Source of the DNA: Bacteroidales bacterium
Lineage (GTDB): Bacteria > Bacteroidota > Bacteroidia > Bacteroidales > UBA12077
Assembly: GCA_030611105.1 (NCBI GenBank)
Contig: JAUWQL010000014.1
Location: 1 to 41,546, forward strand
Reading direction: 5' to 3'
DNA length: 41,546 nucleotides
Below, piece after piece: positions 15,494-24,586 of this stretch; position 1 is the stretch's first letter; every line of letters begins with the position of its first letter. Below the pieces are notes generated by a model. The model worked only from the letters and a program-made list of their open reading frames with translations. It was not told the DNA's origin and did no database searches. Made by a program: the position numbers and the translations under genes.

Positions 15494-15834
15494 AACAAAC
15501 ACACACCAGGTTTTACATGCTAAATTAAACCTGAGCCGTTAAAAAATTATTATTTGTCAATAAACAATAATCAATCTTGAGGTTTTATATCTAACTTTAC
15601 ATAAATAACATGAATTCGATGTGAGATTTTTAATTAGACTTCTTATTTACCGCGTGTGTAGCAATATTTGATTGAAAAGTATCAAGTATCAAGCCTTCAA
15701 GTATCAAGAAGTAAGTGGTTTTATCTTGAATCTTGATACTCATATCTTGATACTTTGACACCAGAAATTAATAAAGTGTCTCAATGTAAGTTGTCTAGCT
15801 GTTTTCTTATATTAACGTTAAAATATTAGTAGTT
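15494..15834. other. Non-coding gap with repeated 10-mer
   Basis: No gene is visible. AAGTATCAAG occurs at 15677, 15684 (overlapping) and 15699, and its complement CTTGATACT(T) at 15732 and 15746, so 15677-15755 can fold into a large imperfect hairpin. There are no spacers of constant length, so it is not a CRISPR array. Confidence 0.5.
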
Positions 15835-16200
15835 ATGAGAGTAGATAAAAAAGCTTTAATCAGATGGAAGGTATATCTTGACAGGTCGAAAATGTATATC
15901 GGATATATCAATCTTTTTATGATGGTTACCATATTTCTTGGAGCAATCAAAAATACAGGCGTTGGGGAATACTTAATCGCGAATGTTTATGTCGCCATTC
16001 CAATATTGATAATCCTGTTTATATTTTTTGCTCTGTTACTGGGTTATTGGGATTCCAGGTTGGGTATCAGGAGCGAAGAAATGAGAAATTTATCTTCACA
16101 AAATCCTATTCAAATGGAGATTCTAACAACAATCAGGAAGTTAAAAGAAAACCAGGAGATTTTGCTTGAAAAAATTAATAAGATTGAGAGAATAAGATAA
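15835..16200 (+). CDS. Small two-helix membrane protein of unknown function
   Basis: The protein has 121 residues. It begins with a basic stretch (MRVDKKALIRWKVYLDRSK), then two membrane helices at about 21-39 (GYINLFMMVTIFLGAIK) and 49-70 (YVAIPILIILFIFFALLLGY). A cytoplasmic coiled-coil tail ends it (RKLKENQEILLEKINKIE). The layout is a helical hairpin with both ends inside the cell. I do not recognise a family. The gene lies 68 bases before the pentapeptide-like protein gene, on the same strand, and may share its transcript. Coding character is good, with no competing frame. Confidence 0.7.
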   Translation: MRVDKKALIRWKVYLDRSKMYIGYINLFMMVTIFLGAIKNTGVGEYLIANVYVAIPILIILFIFFALLLGYWDSRLGIRSEEMRNLSSQNPIQMEILTTIRKLKENQEILLEKINKIERIR

Positions 16201-16268
16201 ATAAATCTCATTGCTGCATCAATCTGAATAATTATTCGTCTTTAGTTAAATCAAAAAATTAAACTGAA

Positions 16269-17144
16269 ATGAAAAATCTATTTTTGACAATTACATTATC
16301 GCTTTTCCCTTTTTTAGCATTTATGCAAATAAGTATAGATGCTAACGAGATTATTACCAAATTAAATAAAGGAGAAGCTGCACACTACGAAAATGTCACT
16401 ATTTCTGGCGACATAGATTTCAGACTTATTGAAGATAAAGATAAAGATTTTGACTTTGAAGTATTCTTTAAGGATAATGTAACTTATAAATATCATATAA
16501 ATGCACCGTTAAAATTTTCAAACTGTATTTTTAAAGGAAAATTTATAGCTTATTTTAACGACGATGATAATGATGAGTTACATATTGCACTTTTTCACGA
16601 AGATGTTGTTTTTAACAAATGTACATTTAAAGATGATTTTCTCGTAAAGTATTCTGAATTTGATAAACTGGCATCCTTTCCCGGAAATACCTTTGAGGAG
16701 TTAGCATTATTTAAGTATGTTGAATTTGAATCTGAAATTGATTTTACAAATTCGGTTTTTGAAGATGATGCTAATTTTAAATATACAAAATTTTCGAAGT
16801 ATACTAATTTCAGCAATTCAAAATTTAGAGAAGAAGCAAATTTTAAATATTCCGAATTTGAAGATAAAATAGAGTTTGTTAATTGCGAATTTTATGATTT
16901 AGCTAACTTTAAATATACTGATTTTGATGAATATGTTGATTTCTCAGGATCAAAATTTCAGTCAGATGCTATATTTAAATATACAAAGTTTCCTGATGGT
17001 GTAAGTTTTGAAAATGCATATTTTGATGATTTTGCTGATTTTAAATATGCAAAATTTTATGATCCTGTAAACTTAAATAATGTTACGTTCGATGGTGAAA
17101 CTTCTTTTAAATATACGGGGAGATTGAAGGTAAGGAATTTGTAA
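16269..17144 (+). CDS. Secreted solenoid protein with perfect 22-residue repeats (pentapeptide-repeat-like)
   Basis: The protein has 291 residues. Residues 1-19 are a signal peptide (cleavage near AFM-Q), so it is exported. Residues 124-277 are seven gapless repeats of exactly 22 residues, with an eighth begun at 278. The pattern is x-x-F-K-Y-x-x-F-x5-F-x4-F-x3, with Phe at positions 3, 8, 14 and 19 (spacing 5-6-5-6). Less regular repeats precede them from about 45. Ordinary pentapeptide proteins step by 5 throughout (20 per coil), so this looks like a variant right-handed beta-helix with two wider faces. F-K-Y recurs in seven of the eight units and would form a ladder. The C-terminus lacks a T9SS domain. 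Function unknown. Confidence 0.8.
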   Translation: MKNLFLTITLSLFPFLAFMQISIDANEIITKLNKGEAAHYENVTISGDIDFRLIEDKDKDFDFEVFFKDNVTYKYHINAPLKFSNCIFKGKFIAYFNDDDNDELHIALFHEDVVFNKCTFKDDFLVKYSEFDKLASFPGNTFEELALFKYVEFESEIDFTNSVFEDDANFKYTKFSKYTNFSNSKFREEANFKYSEFEDKIEFVNCEFYDLANFKYTDFDEYVDFSGSKFQSDAIFKYTKFPDGVSFENAYFDDFADFKYAKFYDPVNLNNVTFDGETSFKYTGRLKVRNL

Positions 17145-17186
17145 CGTATCTATTGAAAAATAAATAGACAATTAAGACGCATAAAG

Positions 17187-17213
17187 AAAAGGTCCAATTT
17201 TTTGAGCCTTTTT
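17187..17213. terminator. Shared terminator between convergent genes
   Basis: AAAAGGTCCAA pairs with TTGAGCCTTTT with two wobble or mismatched positions and has T (plus strand) and A (minus strand) runs. It lies between the solenoid gene and the convergent kinase gene and overlaps the kinase stop codon. Confidence 0.55.
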
Positions 17214-20200
17214 ATATTGGTATAAATATCTCAACACGAGTACCACATGCCAGGTTGTGTTTATCATACAAATCAATAATTTCTACTTTATAACCTTTGC
17301 GTTGTTGAGTTTGATTTAGCAATGATAGTCTTTCGTTTGTTATAAAAGTTCCTTTTGATGTATGGCCTTTTTTGTTTTTATTCAGCTCTCTTGATTTTTT
17401 TCGACCTATTCCATTATCTTCAATAATACATTTTAATATATTATCATCAGAAATCAGAAATTCCAGTTTAATTTTCCCTCCGTCATCTTTAAAAACAAAT
17501 CCATGTTTAATTGAATTTTCAACATAGGGTTGAAGAATCATAGAAGGAATTATAATTTTCCTGTTTTCATAATCGGAAGGTAAAATTATTTCTGTTTCAA
17601 ATTTTTTATCGAAACGCATTTGTTCAAGGCTGAGGTAATACTTCAAATAATTTAATTCTTCATCTAAGGTAATTTGTCTTTTCGAAACATTATCAAGTGT
17701 TAATCTAATCAATTTTGCAAAATCAGAAAGATAGCTTAGAGCAGGATCGATATCATTATCAAGCATATAATTCTGAATAGAATTTATTGCATTAAAAATA
17801 AAATGAGGATTCATTTGAGCTCTTAGCGCTTTCATTTCAAATTCAGATATTCTTTCTGCAATTTCAGCTCTAAGCCGTTCTTTTTTCTGTATTGATTTTG
17901 TTCTTAAAAATATTATAAGCCAAATAAAGAATATTATAAGACATGTTCCTGAACTAATAAACCACCATTTAAGCCAAATAGGAGATAATATTATAAAACT
18001 TATAGATAACTCAGAACTCGCTATATTTTTGTTTTTGTTAATTACCTTAATTCTTAATCTGTATTTTCCCGGTTTCAGGTTCTGAAAAACAGCTTTTCTG
18101 TCTTTTGTCTCATTTATCCAATTTTTATGATATCCTTCAAGTTTATAACTAAAATTAATATTTTCAGGATCCAAATACTTAATAGCATCATAATAAAACG
18201 TAATGGAATTTTTGTAATATGGTAACTGTATTGTTGATCTAGGTATGTTGGTCCATTGGTCAGTGTTTTCAAAATTTTTAAGATCGAGAGGCTCGTCGTT
18301 TACTTCAATTGATTTTATATAAAAGTTGACGTATTTAGTTTTTTCTTTTTTAAGTTTTTCGAGGTTAATTTTAATAAGATTAGTATTTGAACCGATCCAT
18401 AAATTTTTACCATTTTGGATTATAGAGTTTGTTCCCGAATAATCAGTAAATCCTTTGGATTTATCAATGGTTTCTATAAAAATATTCCCGGTATTGTAAA
18501 GCTTGTCAAGATCAATGAAATTTAATCCGGCATTGGTTCCTGCAATTAATATATTGTCATCAGTACAATTGAGCCATCTTATGCTTGAGCCTAATAGTCT
18601 ACTTTTTTTGTCAATTTCAAATTTGGATCGTATAGTATCATTCGAAAATTCGGTAATGTAAATTTTACCATTAATACCACCGGCAATAATATTTCCGAAA
18701 TTATCAAAACAAATGTCATTAAAAGCCTGATTATCTATTGTTTTTTGATCATGCGTTGAGTAAAACTTATTTTTATCATAAAGGAATAGGCCATGGTCGG
18801 TGCTGACAAACCAGATTCTCTCATCCTGATTTTTTATTTTGGTAATATTTATCGAACTTTTTTGGTCGTAATAATTATATAAGTAATAATCTGAATTATT
18901 TTCTATGTCAGGATATATAAATAGATCAGCCCAACTTACGCCATAAATTCTATTTTCAGGATCAAAAGAAAAATTACTAAATTGATATCCCTCCAAATCA
19001 AAATATGTAATATTATCTGATTCTTTGTCAATTTTAAAAATTCCAACATTACTTCCTACCCAGGTATTTCCCTCAGAATCTGTTATTATGCTATTAAATT
19101 CAGTTAATTTTTTATTTATTAAAACATCATATTTTAGAGGCTTGTAAAGACTTTTAGCTATTATTATATTTCCGTTCAGTCTTTTATATGGATTTGTAAA
19201 AGGATATGAACCTGATGAAATAAGTTGCTGATATTTTTCGAAAGAGCCGGTTTGATCAATTAGGTAATAATATTTTGGTTTAATCGTGTTCTTAACGAAA
19301 CGCTCAAATTTAGCATTAAACAGATTTAAACTGAATGTTTTACAAATACCAGTATCATATTTTTTTATAATATTTTTCTTCGTGGCAATCCATAAAGTAT
19401 TCGATTTGTCAATATTTAAATCAGTTATATTTAATTCCGACAAATTAAAGTCCTCTGCTTTATAATATGAAAAATTGCTCAAAGGATATAAGAATAGCCC
19501 GTCTTCTTTAGTTCCTATCCACAGAAGGTTTTCTTTTGAATCAAATTCGAGTGATAAAATATTGTTGGATTTTATCCCAAGATAATTGCCGAAATTTGTA
19601 AGTCCTGAACTATCATACTTAAATAGTCCTCCGGCATTTATGTAATTATTACTCCATGCAGCTATCCAAATATTATTATCAAGGTCTTCTTTATAGCCAA
19701 CAACCTGACCTACAAAATCTGTGACATTCTTTTTGCCATTTTTTATTGATATAAGGCTTTTTCGTTTGAAATTTATGAGAGTATCTTCTGAGCCGGAAAT
19801 GAATGCAGAATTGGTTAAATGATTGTTTAACGGGTGATCGGAAGAAATTCTTATCAGGTTTTCCAATGCAGGAATATACTTATATAAACCATTTCCATTT
19901 GTAAAAACATATATAAAATCATCGTTTTCTAAGAAATCTGTAATTTGAAGTCTTTGGGTTATATTATTGAGTTTTTTATGAAAAGAAATAAATCTATCAT
20001 TGTTGTAAACAGTTAATCCATCTTCGGTACCAATAAGCAAAATATTAAATTTAACCGAATAATGGATTTTTCTAACTTCATTTGATATCAAACCAGATTC
20101 CGAATTGTACGAAATAATTTCTTTATTACTTAGTTTAGAAATACCTCCATCATGGCAGCCAATCCAAATACAGTTTTCTCCACATTCAGCAATAGACCAT

Positions 20201-20442
20201 ATTTTATCCCCAATTAATCCGTCCTGCGATGAATAAACTTTAAAGTTTTTACCATCAAACCTGGATAGGCCAGCATCAGTTCCTATCCATAAAAAGCCTC
20301 TGCTGTCTTTATAAATTTCCCGAATGCAATTATCCGGGAGCCCATCATTTATTGTATAATTCCTTGAATAATATTGCTGACCCAAAGAATAATGAGTTGA
20401 GAGAAAAGAATATATTAATATAAAGAAAAGTGTTTTTTTCAT
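17212..20442 (-). CDS. Two-component-regulator-propeller sensor with LytS-type histidine kinase
   Basis: The protein has 1076 residues. A signal peptide spans 1-21. Residues about 25-720 are propeller repeats (motifs such as DSRGFLWIGTDAGLSRFDG and ENLLWIGTKEDGLFLY) forming the periplasmic sensor. A Y_Y_Y-type beta domain follows at about 740-810 (INFSYKLEGYHKNWINE, LKPGKYRLRIK), then one membrane helix at about 822-845. The His-kinase domain has the LytS signature ALRAQMNPHFIFNAINSIQNYM near 870, and the ATPase has ILQPYVENSIKHGF and IEDNGIGRKKS. Unlike the giant hybrid sensors of gut Bacteroides it has no fused receiver; its regulator is encoded 18 bases upstream. Ligands of such propellers are often carbohydrates, but none can be inferred here. 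Confidence 0.92.
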   Translation of the reverse strand: MKKTLFFILIYSFLSTHYSLGQQYYSRNYTINDGLPDNCIREIYKDSRGFLWIGTDAGLSRFDGKNFKVYSSQDGLIGDKIWSIAECGENCIWIGCHDGGISKLSNKEIISYNSESGLISNEVRKIHYSVKFNILLIGTEDGLTVYNNDRFISFHKKLNNITQRLQITDFLENDDFIYVFTNGNGLYKYIPALENLIRISSDHPLNNHLTNSAFISGSEDTLINFKRKSLISIKNGKKNVTDFVGQVVGYKEDLDNNIWIAAWSNNYINAGGLFKYDSSGLTNFGNYLGIKSNNILSLEFDSKENLLWIGTKEDGLFLYPLSNFSYYKAEDFNLSELNITDLNIDKSNTLWIATKKNIIKKYDTGICKTFSLNLFNAKFERFVKNTIKPKYYYLIDQTGSFEKYQQLISSGSYPFTNPYKRLNGNIIIAKSLYKPLKYDVLINKKLTEFNSIITDSEGNTWVGSNVGIFKIDKESDNITYFDLEGYQFSNFSFDPENRIYGVSWADLFIYPDIENNSDYYLYNYYDQKSSINITKIKNQDERIWFVSTDHGLFLYDKNKFYSTHDQKTIDNQAFNDICFDNFGNIIAGGINGKIYITEFSNDTIRSKFEIDKKSRLLGSSIRWLNCTDDNILIAGTNAGLNFIDLDKLYNTGNIFIETIDKSKGFTDYSGTNSIIQNGKNLWIGSNTNLIKINLEKLKKEKTKYVNFYIKSIEVNDEPLDLKNFENTDQWTNIPRSTIQLPYYKNSITFYYDAIKYLDPENINFSYKLEGYHKNWINETKDRKAVFQNLKPGKYRLRIKVINKNKNIASSELSISFIILSPIWLKWWFISSGTCLIIFFIWLIIFLRTKSIQKKERLRAEIAERISEFEMKALRAQMNPHFIFNAINSIQNYMLDNDIDPALSYLSDFAKLIRLTLDNVSKRQITLDEELNYLKYYLSLEQMRFDKKFETEIILPSDYENRKIIIPSMILQPYVENSIKHGFVFKDDGGKIKLEFLISDDNILKCIIEDNGIGRKKSRELNKNKKGHTSKGTFITNERLSLLNQTQQRKGYKVEIIDLYDKHNLACGTRVEIFIPI

Positions 20443-20460
20443 TCTTCTGTAGTGGAAATT

Positions 20461-21213
20461 TTAACGTTTTGTTAATGCTTTTAAAAATTCCTCGTTCCTG
20501 CGTGTAGCAACATCCAGCTCAACCCCATTTTCTAAAACAATTCTGTATCCTTCGGCTTTACTGTACGATTTAATATAATTCATATTAACCAGATGCGATT
20601 TGTGTATTCTAAAAAATATTTCGTCAGGCAATAATTCTTCAATATTTTTTAAAGTTCGTGCAACTAATATTGCTTCGTTACGATTTGTAAAAATCTTACA
20701 ATAATTTTCCTCGGCCTGGCAATAAACTATATTATTTATTTTTTCTAACTGAAAACCATCCATAGTTGGCAGGGCAATTTTAGTAAAATTCCCAGGATCG
20801 CTATTTAAATTACTTAAGAATGCTTCAATTTGGTCTGTATTTGAAGATCTGTTTTGTTTTTTTTCCAGTCGAACCAGAACATCTCTTAAATCAATATAGT
20901 TTATGGGTTTTAAAAGATAATCCAGTGCTGCAAATTTTATTGCATCGATTGCATATTGCTTGTATGCAGTTGTGAAAATTACTTCAAAATTGTAAATGTC
21001 AAAATAATCGAAAAGCTTAAATCCATTCTCTTCTGGCATTTCAATGTCAAGAAATACAATATCCGGGCGATGTTTATTAATGGCAAATACACCTTCTTTA
21101 ACAGAATCTGCCAATTGCAGAATTTTTACTTTAGTGTTAAAATAACGTTCAATTATTTTTGCTAATGCTTCCCGGGCATTTTTTTCATCATCAATTATTA
21201 TACAGGTTTTCAT
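20461..21213 (-). CDS. LytTR-family response regulator
   Basis: The protein has 250 residues. The receiver domain (1-125) has D8-D9, phospho-acceptor D56 in IVFLDIEMPEENG, T-A at TTAYKQYA and the Lys in LLKPINY. The LytTR DNA-binding domain (about 145-250) shows INNIVYCQAEENYCKIFT, the typical ILVARTLKNIEELL, FFRIHKSHLVNMNYIKSY and VATRRNEEF. The gene precedes the propeller/LytS kinase by 18 bases, forming a classical cognate pair in one operon. LytTR regulators bind direct repeats near promoters; targets are not visible. A possible TAnnTTTA promoter lies at 21245-21276. Confidence 0.92.
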   Translation of the reverse strand: MKTCIIIDDEKNAREALAKIIERYFNTKVKILQLADSVKEGVFAINKHRPDIVFLDIEMPEENGFKLFDYFDIYNFEVIFTTAYKQYAIDAIKFAALDYLLKPINYIDLRDVLVRLEKKQNRSSNTDQIEAFLSNLNSDPGNFTKIALPTMDGFQLEKINNIVYCQAEENYCKIFTNRNEAILVARTLKNIEELLPDEIFFRIHKSHLVNMNYIKSYSKAEGYRIVLENGVELDVATRRNEEFLKALTKR

Positions 21214-21244
21214 TGAAGTTCTGTTATTTTTAGAATTGCTAATT

Positions 21245-21276
21245 TAAAGATACTCGATAAAATTATGATATCAAAA
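21245..21276 (-). promoter_or_regulatory. Possible Bacteroidota-type promoter of the LytTR/LytS operon
   Basis: On the minus strand TTTTG, 19 bases, TATCTTTA approximates the TTTG-N19-TAnnTTTG pattern. It would start transcription roughly 25 bases before the ATG at 21213. Confidence 0.4.
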
Positions 21277-21394
21277 CATTTGAAAATTCAAAAATAAAAT
21301 AAACTTATTTACCAATGTTTTGCACGTATTTCTATAATTTGTAAATATTTAATAATGTAAAATTAATGATTGTATAATATTTTATGTTTCGTGT

Positions 21395-21470
21395 AATTTT
21401 GTGTTTTAGTGCTTTCGTGGCAAAAGAAAATAGCCACAAAAACACGAATTCACTAAAACCCACAAAAATT
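21395..21470. repeat. 76-base inverted repeat
   Basis: Left arm AATTTTGTGTTTTAGTG...TTCGTGGC pairs with right arm GCCAC...CACTAAAACCCACAAAAATT, with small bulges. It is probably a miniature intergenic repeat. Confidence 0.55.
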
Positions 21471-21563
21471 AAGAAATCTAACCAACAACGTGGTGAAACT
21501 AATCAATTAAGTATTATATATAAACTGCTAAAGCATAGTATATGGACTACCAAGTGTGAAACA

Positions 21564-22412
21564 TTAGTTATCTGTTTTAATATGATATTGAGCAAGTCGC
21601 GTAATAGGATTTTTTTCAATTAGGTCGATATGGGCATTGAATTCTTTTGCAACTTCTTTTAATTGATTTTGAAAATGAAACCCAACCGAGCCGGTAACAC
21701 GTATTTTAAAATTAGTATAATTTTCATATTTTGTAATATGATTAAGGAATAAGTCAGTAAATGATTTCTTCACTAAATTATTCATATAAGAATCTTCTTT
21801 ATGCTTTGAAATAAACTCGCAAAATGATGCTAAAAACCGATTAGGATTAGGTTCTTTATAGATTTTGTGCATTATTTGATCATTACTAAGATTATATTTT
21901 TTTAAAAAATTCTGATGTGTATTTTCAGGAAGATTTTCATATAGAAATTCAGTAATAAATAATTTCCCTAAATAATCGCCTCCCCCTTCATCTCCTAAAA
22001 TATATCCCAATGACGGAATATTTTTCACAATATTTTTTCCGTTATATAAACAAGTATTAGCTCCTGTTCCAAGAATAATAACAATGCCGGAATCATGCAT
22101 GAACAGGGCTCGTGCAGCAGCTAATAAATCATGATTTATTTCAATATCAGAATCAGGAAAAAATTGATTTAGACCATTGTGTATAATACTATTTAACTCT
22201 GGTGATGAACAACCTGAACCATAAAAATAGATATTACTGATACTATTAACATTAATATTTTGGGGGGCTTTACTTTTTAATTCGTGATATATTTCTTCAC
22301 TCTTAGTAAAGTATGGGTTAAATCCATTTGTAATAAATGAGGAGATAATTTTATCTCTTTCAATAATTACCCAATCAGTATTGGTAGATCCGCTATCTGC
22401 AACAAGTATCAT
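21564..22412 (-). CDS. BadF/BadG-family kinase, N-acetylglucosamine-kinase-like
   Basis: The protein has 282 residues. The ASKHA ATPase fold is visible: phosphate loop ILVADSGSTNTDWVII at the N-terminus, GTGANTCLYNG near 120, LGDEGGGDYLGK near 140 and RVTGSVGFHF near 245. BadF-type proteins of this length in Bacteroidota are usually annotated as N-acetylglucosamine kinases that phosphorylate amino sugars for recycling. The gene starts 8 bases after the stop of the OppA-like lipoprotein gene, so the two are co-transcribed; this could couple uptake of a cell-wall-derived compound to phosphorylation (inference). The substrate is not proven by sequence. Confidence 0.85.
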   Translation of the reverse strand: MILVADSGSTNTDWVIIERDKIISSFITNGFNPYFTKSEEIYHELKSKAPQNINVNSISNIYFYGSGCSSPELNSIIHNGLNQFFPDSDIEINHDLLAAARALFMHDSGIVIILGTGANTCLYNGKNIVKNIPSLGYILGDEGGGDYLGKLFITEFLYENLPENTHQNFLKKYNLSNDQIMHKIYKEPNPNRFLASFCEFISKHKEDSYMNNLVKKSFTDLFLNHITKYENYTNFKIRVTGSVGFHFQNQLKEVAKEFNAHIDLIEKNPITRLAQYHIKTDN

Positions 22413-22420
22413 ATGTTTAA

Positions 22421-24037
22421 TTATTTTTTAACGTATTTCAGATTTAATAAGTTCATAGGATTACTTTCAAATCCCGAAATATCATTTTTTACAAATCGAA
22501 TAACTTCATCATAATATAGAGGTACAATTACTGCATCTTGAATAATCATTTGATTCATTTTATTATACACAGTATATCTAATGCTGTCATTAACTTCAAG
22601 CATTGCTTGTTCGTATAATTTATCATATTTTTGGTTAAAATAGTGAGTATAATTTGGTCCGACAGGACTGAAATTTTTACTGTAAAACAGCGCAAGATAA
22701 TTTTCTGCATCAGGATAATCTGCTATCCACGAACCTCTAAAGAATTCCAGCTTAGAGTTTGCAACCATATCTCTGAAAGTTGCTCCGGTATTAACATCAA
22801 TAATTATTTCAATGCCAAACTGAGCCAATTGCTGCTGGATATATTCGCATAAATCTAAATAATCGCTTGTAGTTGTTAATGTAATTGGAGTGAGTCCGTC
22901 ACCATTCGGAAAACCGGCTTCAGTAAGTAAATTTCGTGTTTTGTCAGGATCATAATTGAATCCGGTAAATTTTTCAGAATAAGAAGGTAGGCCTTTGGGA
23001 ATAAAACCATATAAAGCAGGTGATCCAATATTATTTCTTAAGTATTTCATCATTTTTTCACGATCGAAACCATAATTTATAGCTTGCCTTATTTTTTTGT
23101 TTAAAACAGGTGATGACTTATCCTTTAATTGCGAAGTATCTAATAAAAATCCTAAATATTCAGTGTTCAAATATGGCTGATTTATCATAACTATTTGATC
23201 TTTATATTTTGGATTCAAATTTCCATTTTTAGTAACTAATTCATCTTTATTTGCCGGATTTAATCCTGATATAAAGTCGATATTACCTTTTAAGAACTCT
23301 AAAAACTCAGATTGCTTATCATTAATAAAAGTAATTGAAATTGCATCAAGGTAGGGAAGAGGGTTTCCCAAACTATCTTTTTCGAAATATTCAGGATTTT
23401 TTAGCAGAACCAATTTTTCGCCTTCTTTCCATATTTTAAATTGAAAAGGGCCTGTGCCAATTGGATTATTCCTGAAATCTTCTCCATAAAAGTCTATAAT
23501 CTCTTTTGGAACTACGGAACAATATTGCATGGTGAGTAAGCCCAAAAATGCAGGAAAAGAATTTTTTAATTGAATTTGCAGCGTACTGTCGTTAAGAGCT
23601 CGAATTCCATTATTAGCAACATTATTGAATATCCATGCGCCAGGCGATGCTGTTTTAGGGTCGATTATACGGTTTAAGCTGTATTCAAAATCTTTGGCAG
23701 TTACTTTTCTTTCTTGTTTATTCTCAAATATATTGTGATCATGAAAATACACATCGTCTCGTAATGTGAACTGATATGTTTTACCGGAATTTAATATCTT
23801 CCATTTTTTTGCAATACATGGTTTAATGTTTAATTCATTATCCATTTGTAATAAACCATTATAAATTTGGTTTGTTGGCCAAATTAATACCTGGCTTTTG
23901 GCAAATGCCGGATCGAGTGTTGCAATACCTTTCGATTCGTTATATCTAAATACATTTTTTTTCAGTTCATCTGTTTTGTTCTGGCACGAATTAAAAAGAA
24001 GTAAAAAAAGAATGTAAAATGTGTTTTTTAATCGCAT
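22421..24037 (-). CDS. Extracellular solute-binding lipoprotein, family 5 (OppA/DppA-like)
   Basis: The protein has 538 residues from the ATG at 24037. The frame is open further upstream to 24169, but MRLKNTFYILFLLLFNSC gives a clean lipoprotein signal with lipobox F-N-S-C, so the longer start is rejected. Family 5 features: TLDPAFAKSQ near the start, KKWKILNSGKTYQFTLRDDVYFHD, NNPIGTGPFQFKIWKEGEKLVL, RQAINYGFDREKM and the C-terminal AVIVPLYYDEVIRF. These proteins bind peptides or similar ligands for an ABC importer. No permease or ATPase for an importer is nearby; instead the BadF-type kinase gene follows in the same operon. The ligand is unknown. Confidence 0.88.
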   Translation of the reverse strand: MRLKNTFYILFLLLFNSCQNKTDELKKNVFRYNESKGIATLDPAFAKSQVLIWPTNQIYNGLLQMDNELNIKPCIAKKWKILNSGKTYQFTLRDDVYFHDHNIFENKQERKVTAKDFEYSLNRIIDPKTASPGAWIFNNVANNGIRALNDSTLQIQLKNSFPAFLGLLTMQYCSVVPKEIIDFYGEDFRNNPIGTGPFQFKIWKEGEKLVLLKNPEYFEKDSLGNPLPYLDAISITFINDKQSEFLEFLKGNIDFISGLNPANKDELVTKNGNLNPKYKDQIVMINQPYLNTEYLGFLLDTSQLKDKSSPVLNKKIRQAINYGFDREKMMKYLRNNIGSPALYGFIPKGLPSYSEKFTGFNYDPDKTRNLLTEAGFPNGDGLTPITLTTTSDYLDLCEYIQQQLAQFGIEIIIDVNTGATFRDMVANSKLEFFRGSWIADYPDAENYLALFYSKNFSPVGPNYTHYFNQKYDKLYEQAMLEVNDSIRYTVYNKMNQMIIQDAVIVPLYYDEVIRFVKNDISGFESNPMNLLNLKYVKK

Positions 24038-24586
24038 AGTGTTTGCTTTTACACAAAAATAGGCAAAAAATAAGTATGATAATTTGAAAAACGAAATGAA
24101 CGGATGGAATTTGAACAGAGATATTTTTAAACAATATAAGTATTGCATATAATACCAATTCTTTTTCAAAATGTCGTCCCGATTAAATCGGGATAGTGTT
24201 TTGAAGTTTAGAATGGTTAATGCCGTTATATATTCAATGCATATTTGTTTTTCACAAATATGACAACTGCTCTCATGAGCAATAGCGAATAATTTGAATA
24301 ATAAACGGTATAATTAAAAAAGCCAGAAACCTATTGCTCCTGACTTTCCTAATACCCTAAAAATTAAACCTAAAATTTAAATGAAAAAACTGTTTCTTTA
24401 CAATCTTACTTGCGCTGCTTAAATTAATTAAGCATTGAACCAATTTCTATTTTATAAACGATTTTATACCAAAATTGTTTCAAAAAAAGTTGCTTTTTTA
24501 AAATATTTTATTATGATAATTCTATGTCTTTTATATAATCGACTTTTCAGAGTGAAAAAAAATAAATTTTTTTCCGAATTTTTTTA
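24038..24586. other. Non-coding gap: repeats and the 3' region of the TonB gene
   Basis: No gene is accepted in these 549 bases. A perfect hairpin TCCCGAT-TAA-ATCGGGA lies at 24177-24193 and another, TGCTTAA-ATTAA-TTAAGCA, at 24416-24434. The minus-strand terminator at 24315-24345 lies 240 bases beyond the TonB stop. On the plus strand there is a CCTAAAATTT...ATGAAAAAA stretch (24370-24390) that recurs beyond the tolC gene. Confidence 0.5.
24315..24345 (-). terminator. Candidate terminator of the TonB receptor gene
   Basis: On the minus strand AGTCAGGA pairs with TTCTGGCT (two wobble pairs) and is followed by TTTTT. Confidence 0.5.

Larger units (their letters stand above)
21214..21563. other. 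Non-coding gap with a long inverted repeat
   Basis: This 350-base gap has no credible gene. It holds the candidate promoter of the LytTR operon (21245-21276) and the inverted repeat at 21395-21470. A 79-residue open frame crossing the repeat (21384-21623) is repeat-derived and not accepted. Confidence 0.5.

Noticed and set aside
15677-15755. Repeated AAGTATCAAG as a CRISPR array
   Set aside because: Copies are 10 bases, partly overlapping and inverted, with no regular spacers and no cas genes.
21384-21623. 79-codon open frame on the plus strand
   Set aside because: It lies across the 76-base inverted repeat and the 3' end of the BadF gene.
24038-24169. 44-residue N-terminal extension of the OppA-like protein
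   Set aside because: The lipoprotein signal and lipobox begin at the internal ATG at 24037; the extension has no matching role.
24381-24422. Short frame MKKLFLYNLTCAA as a leader peptide
   Set aside because: No gene lies downstream on that strand; it is probably part of the 3' region of the TonB transcript.
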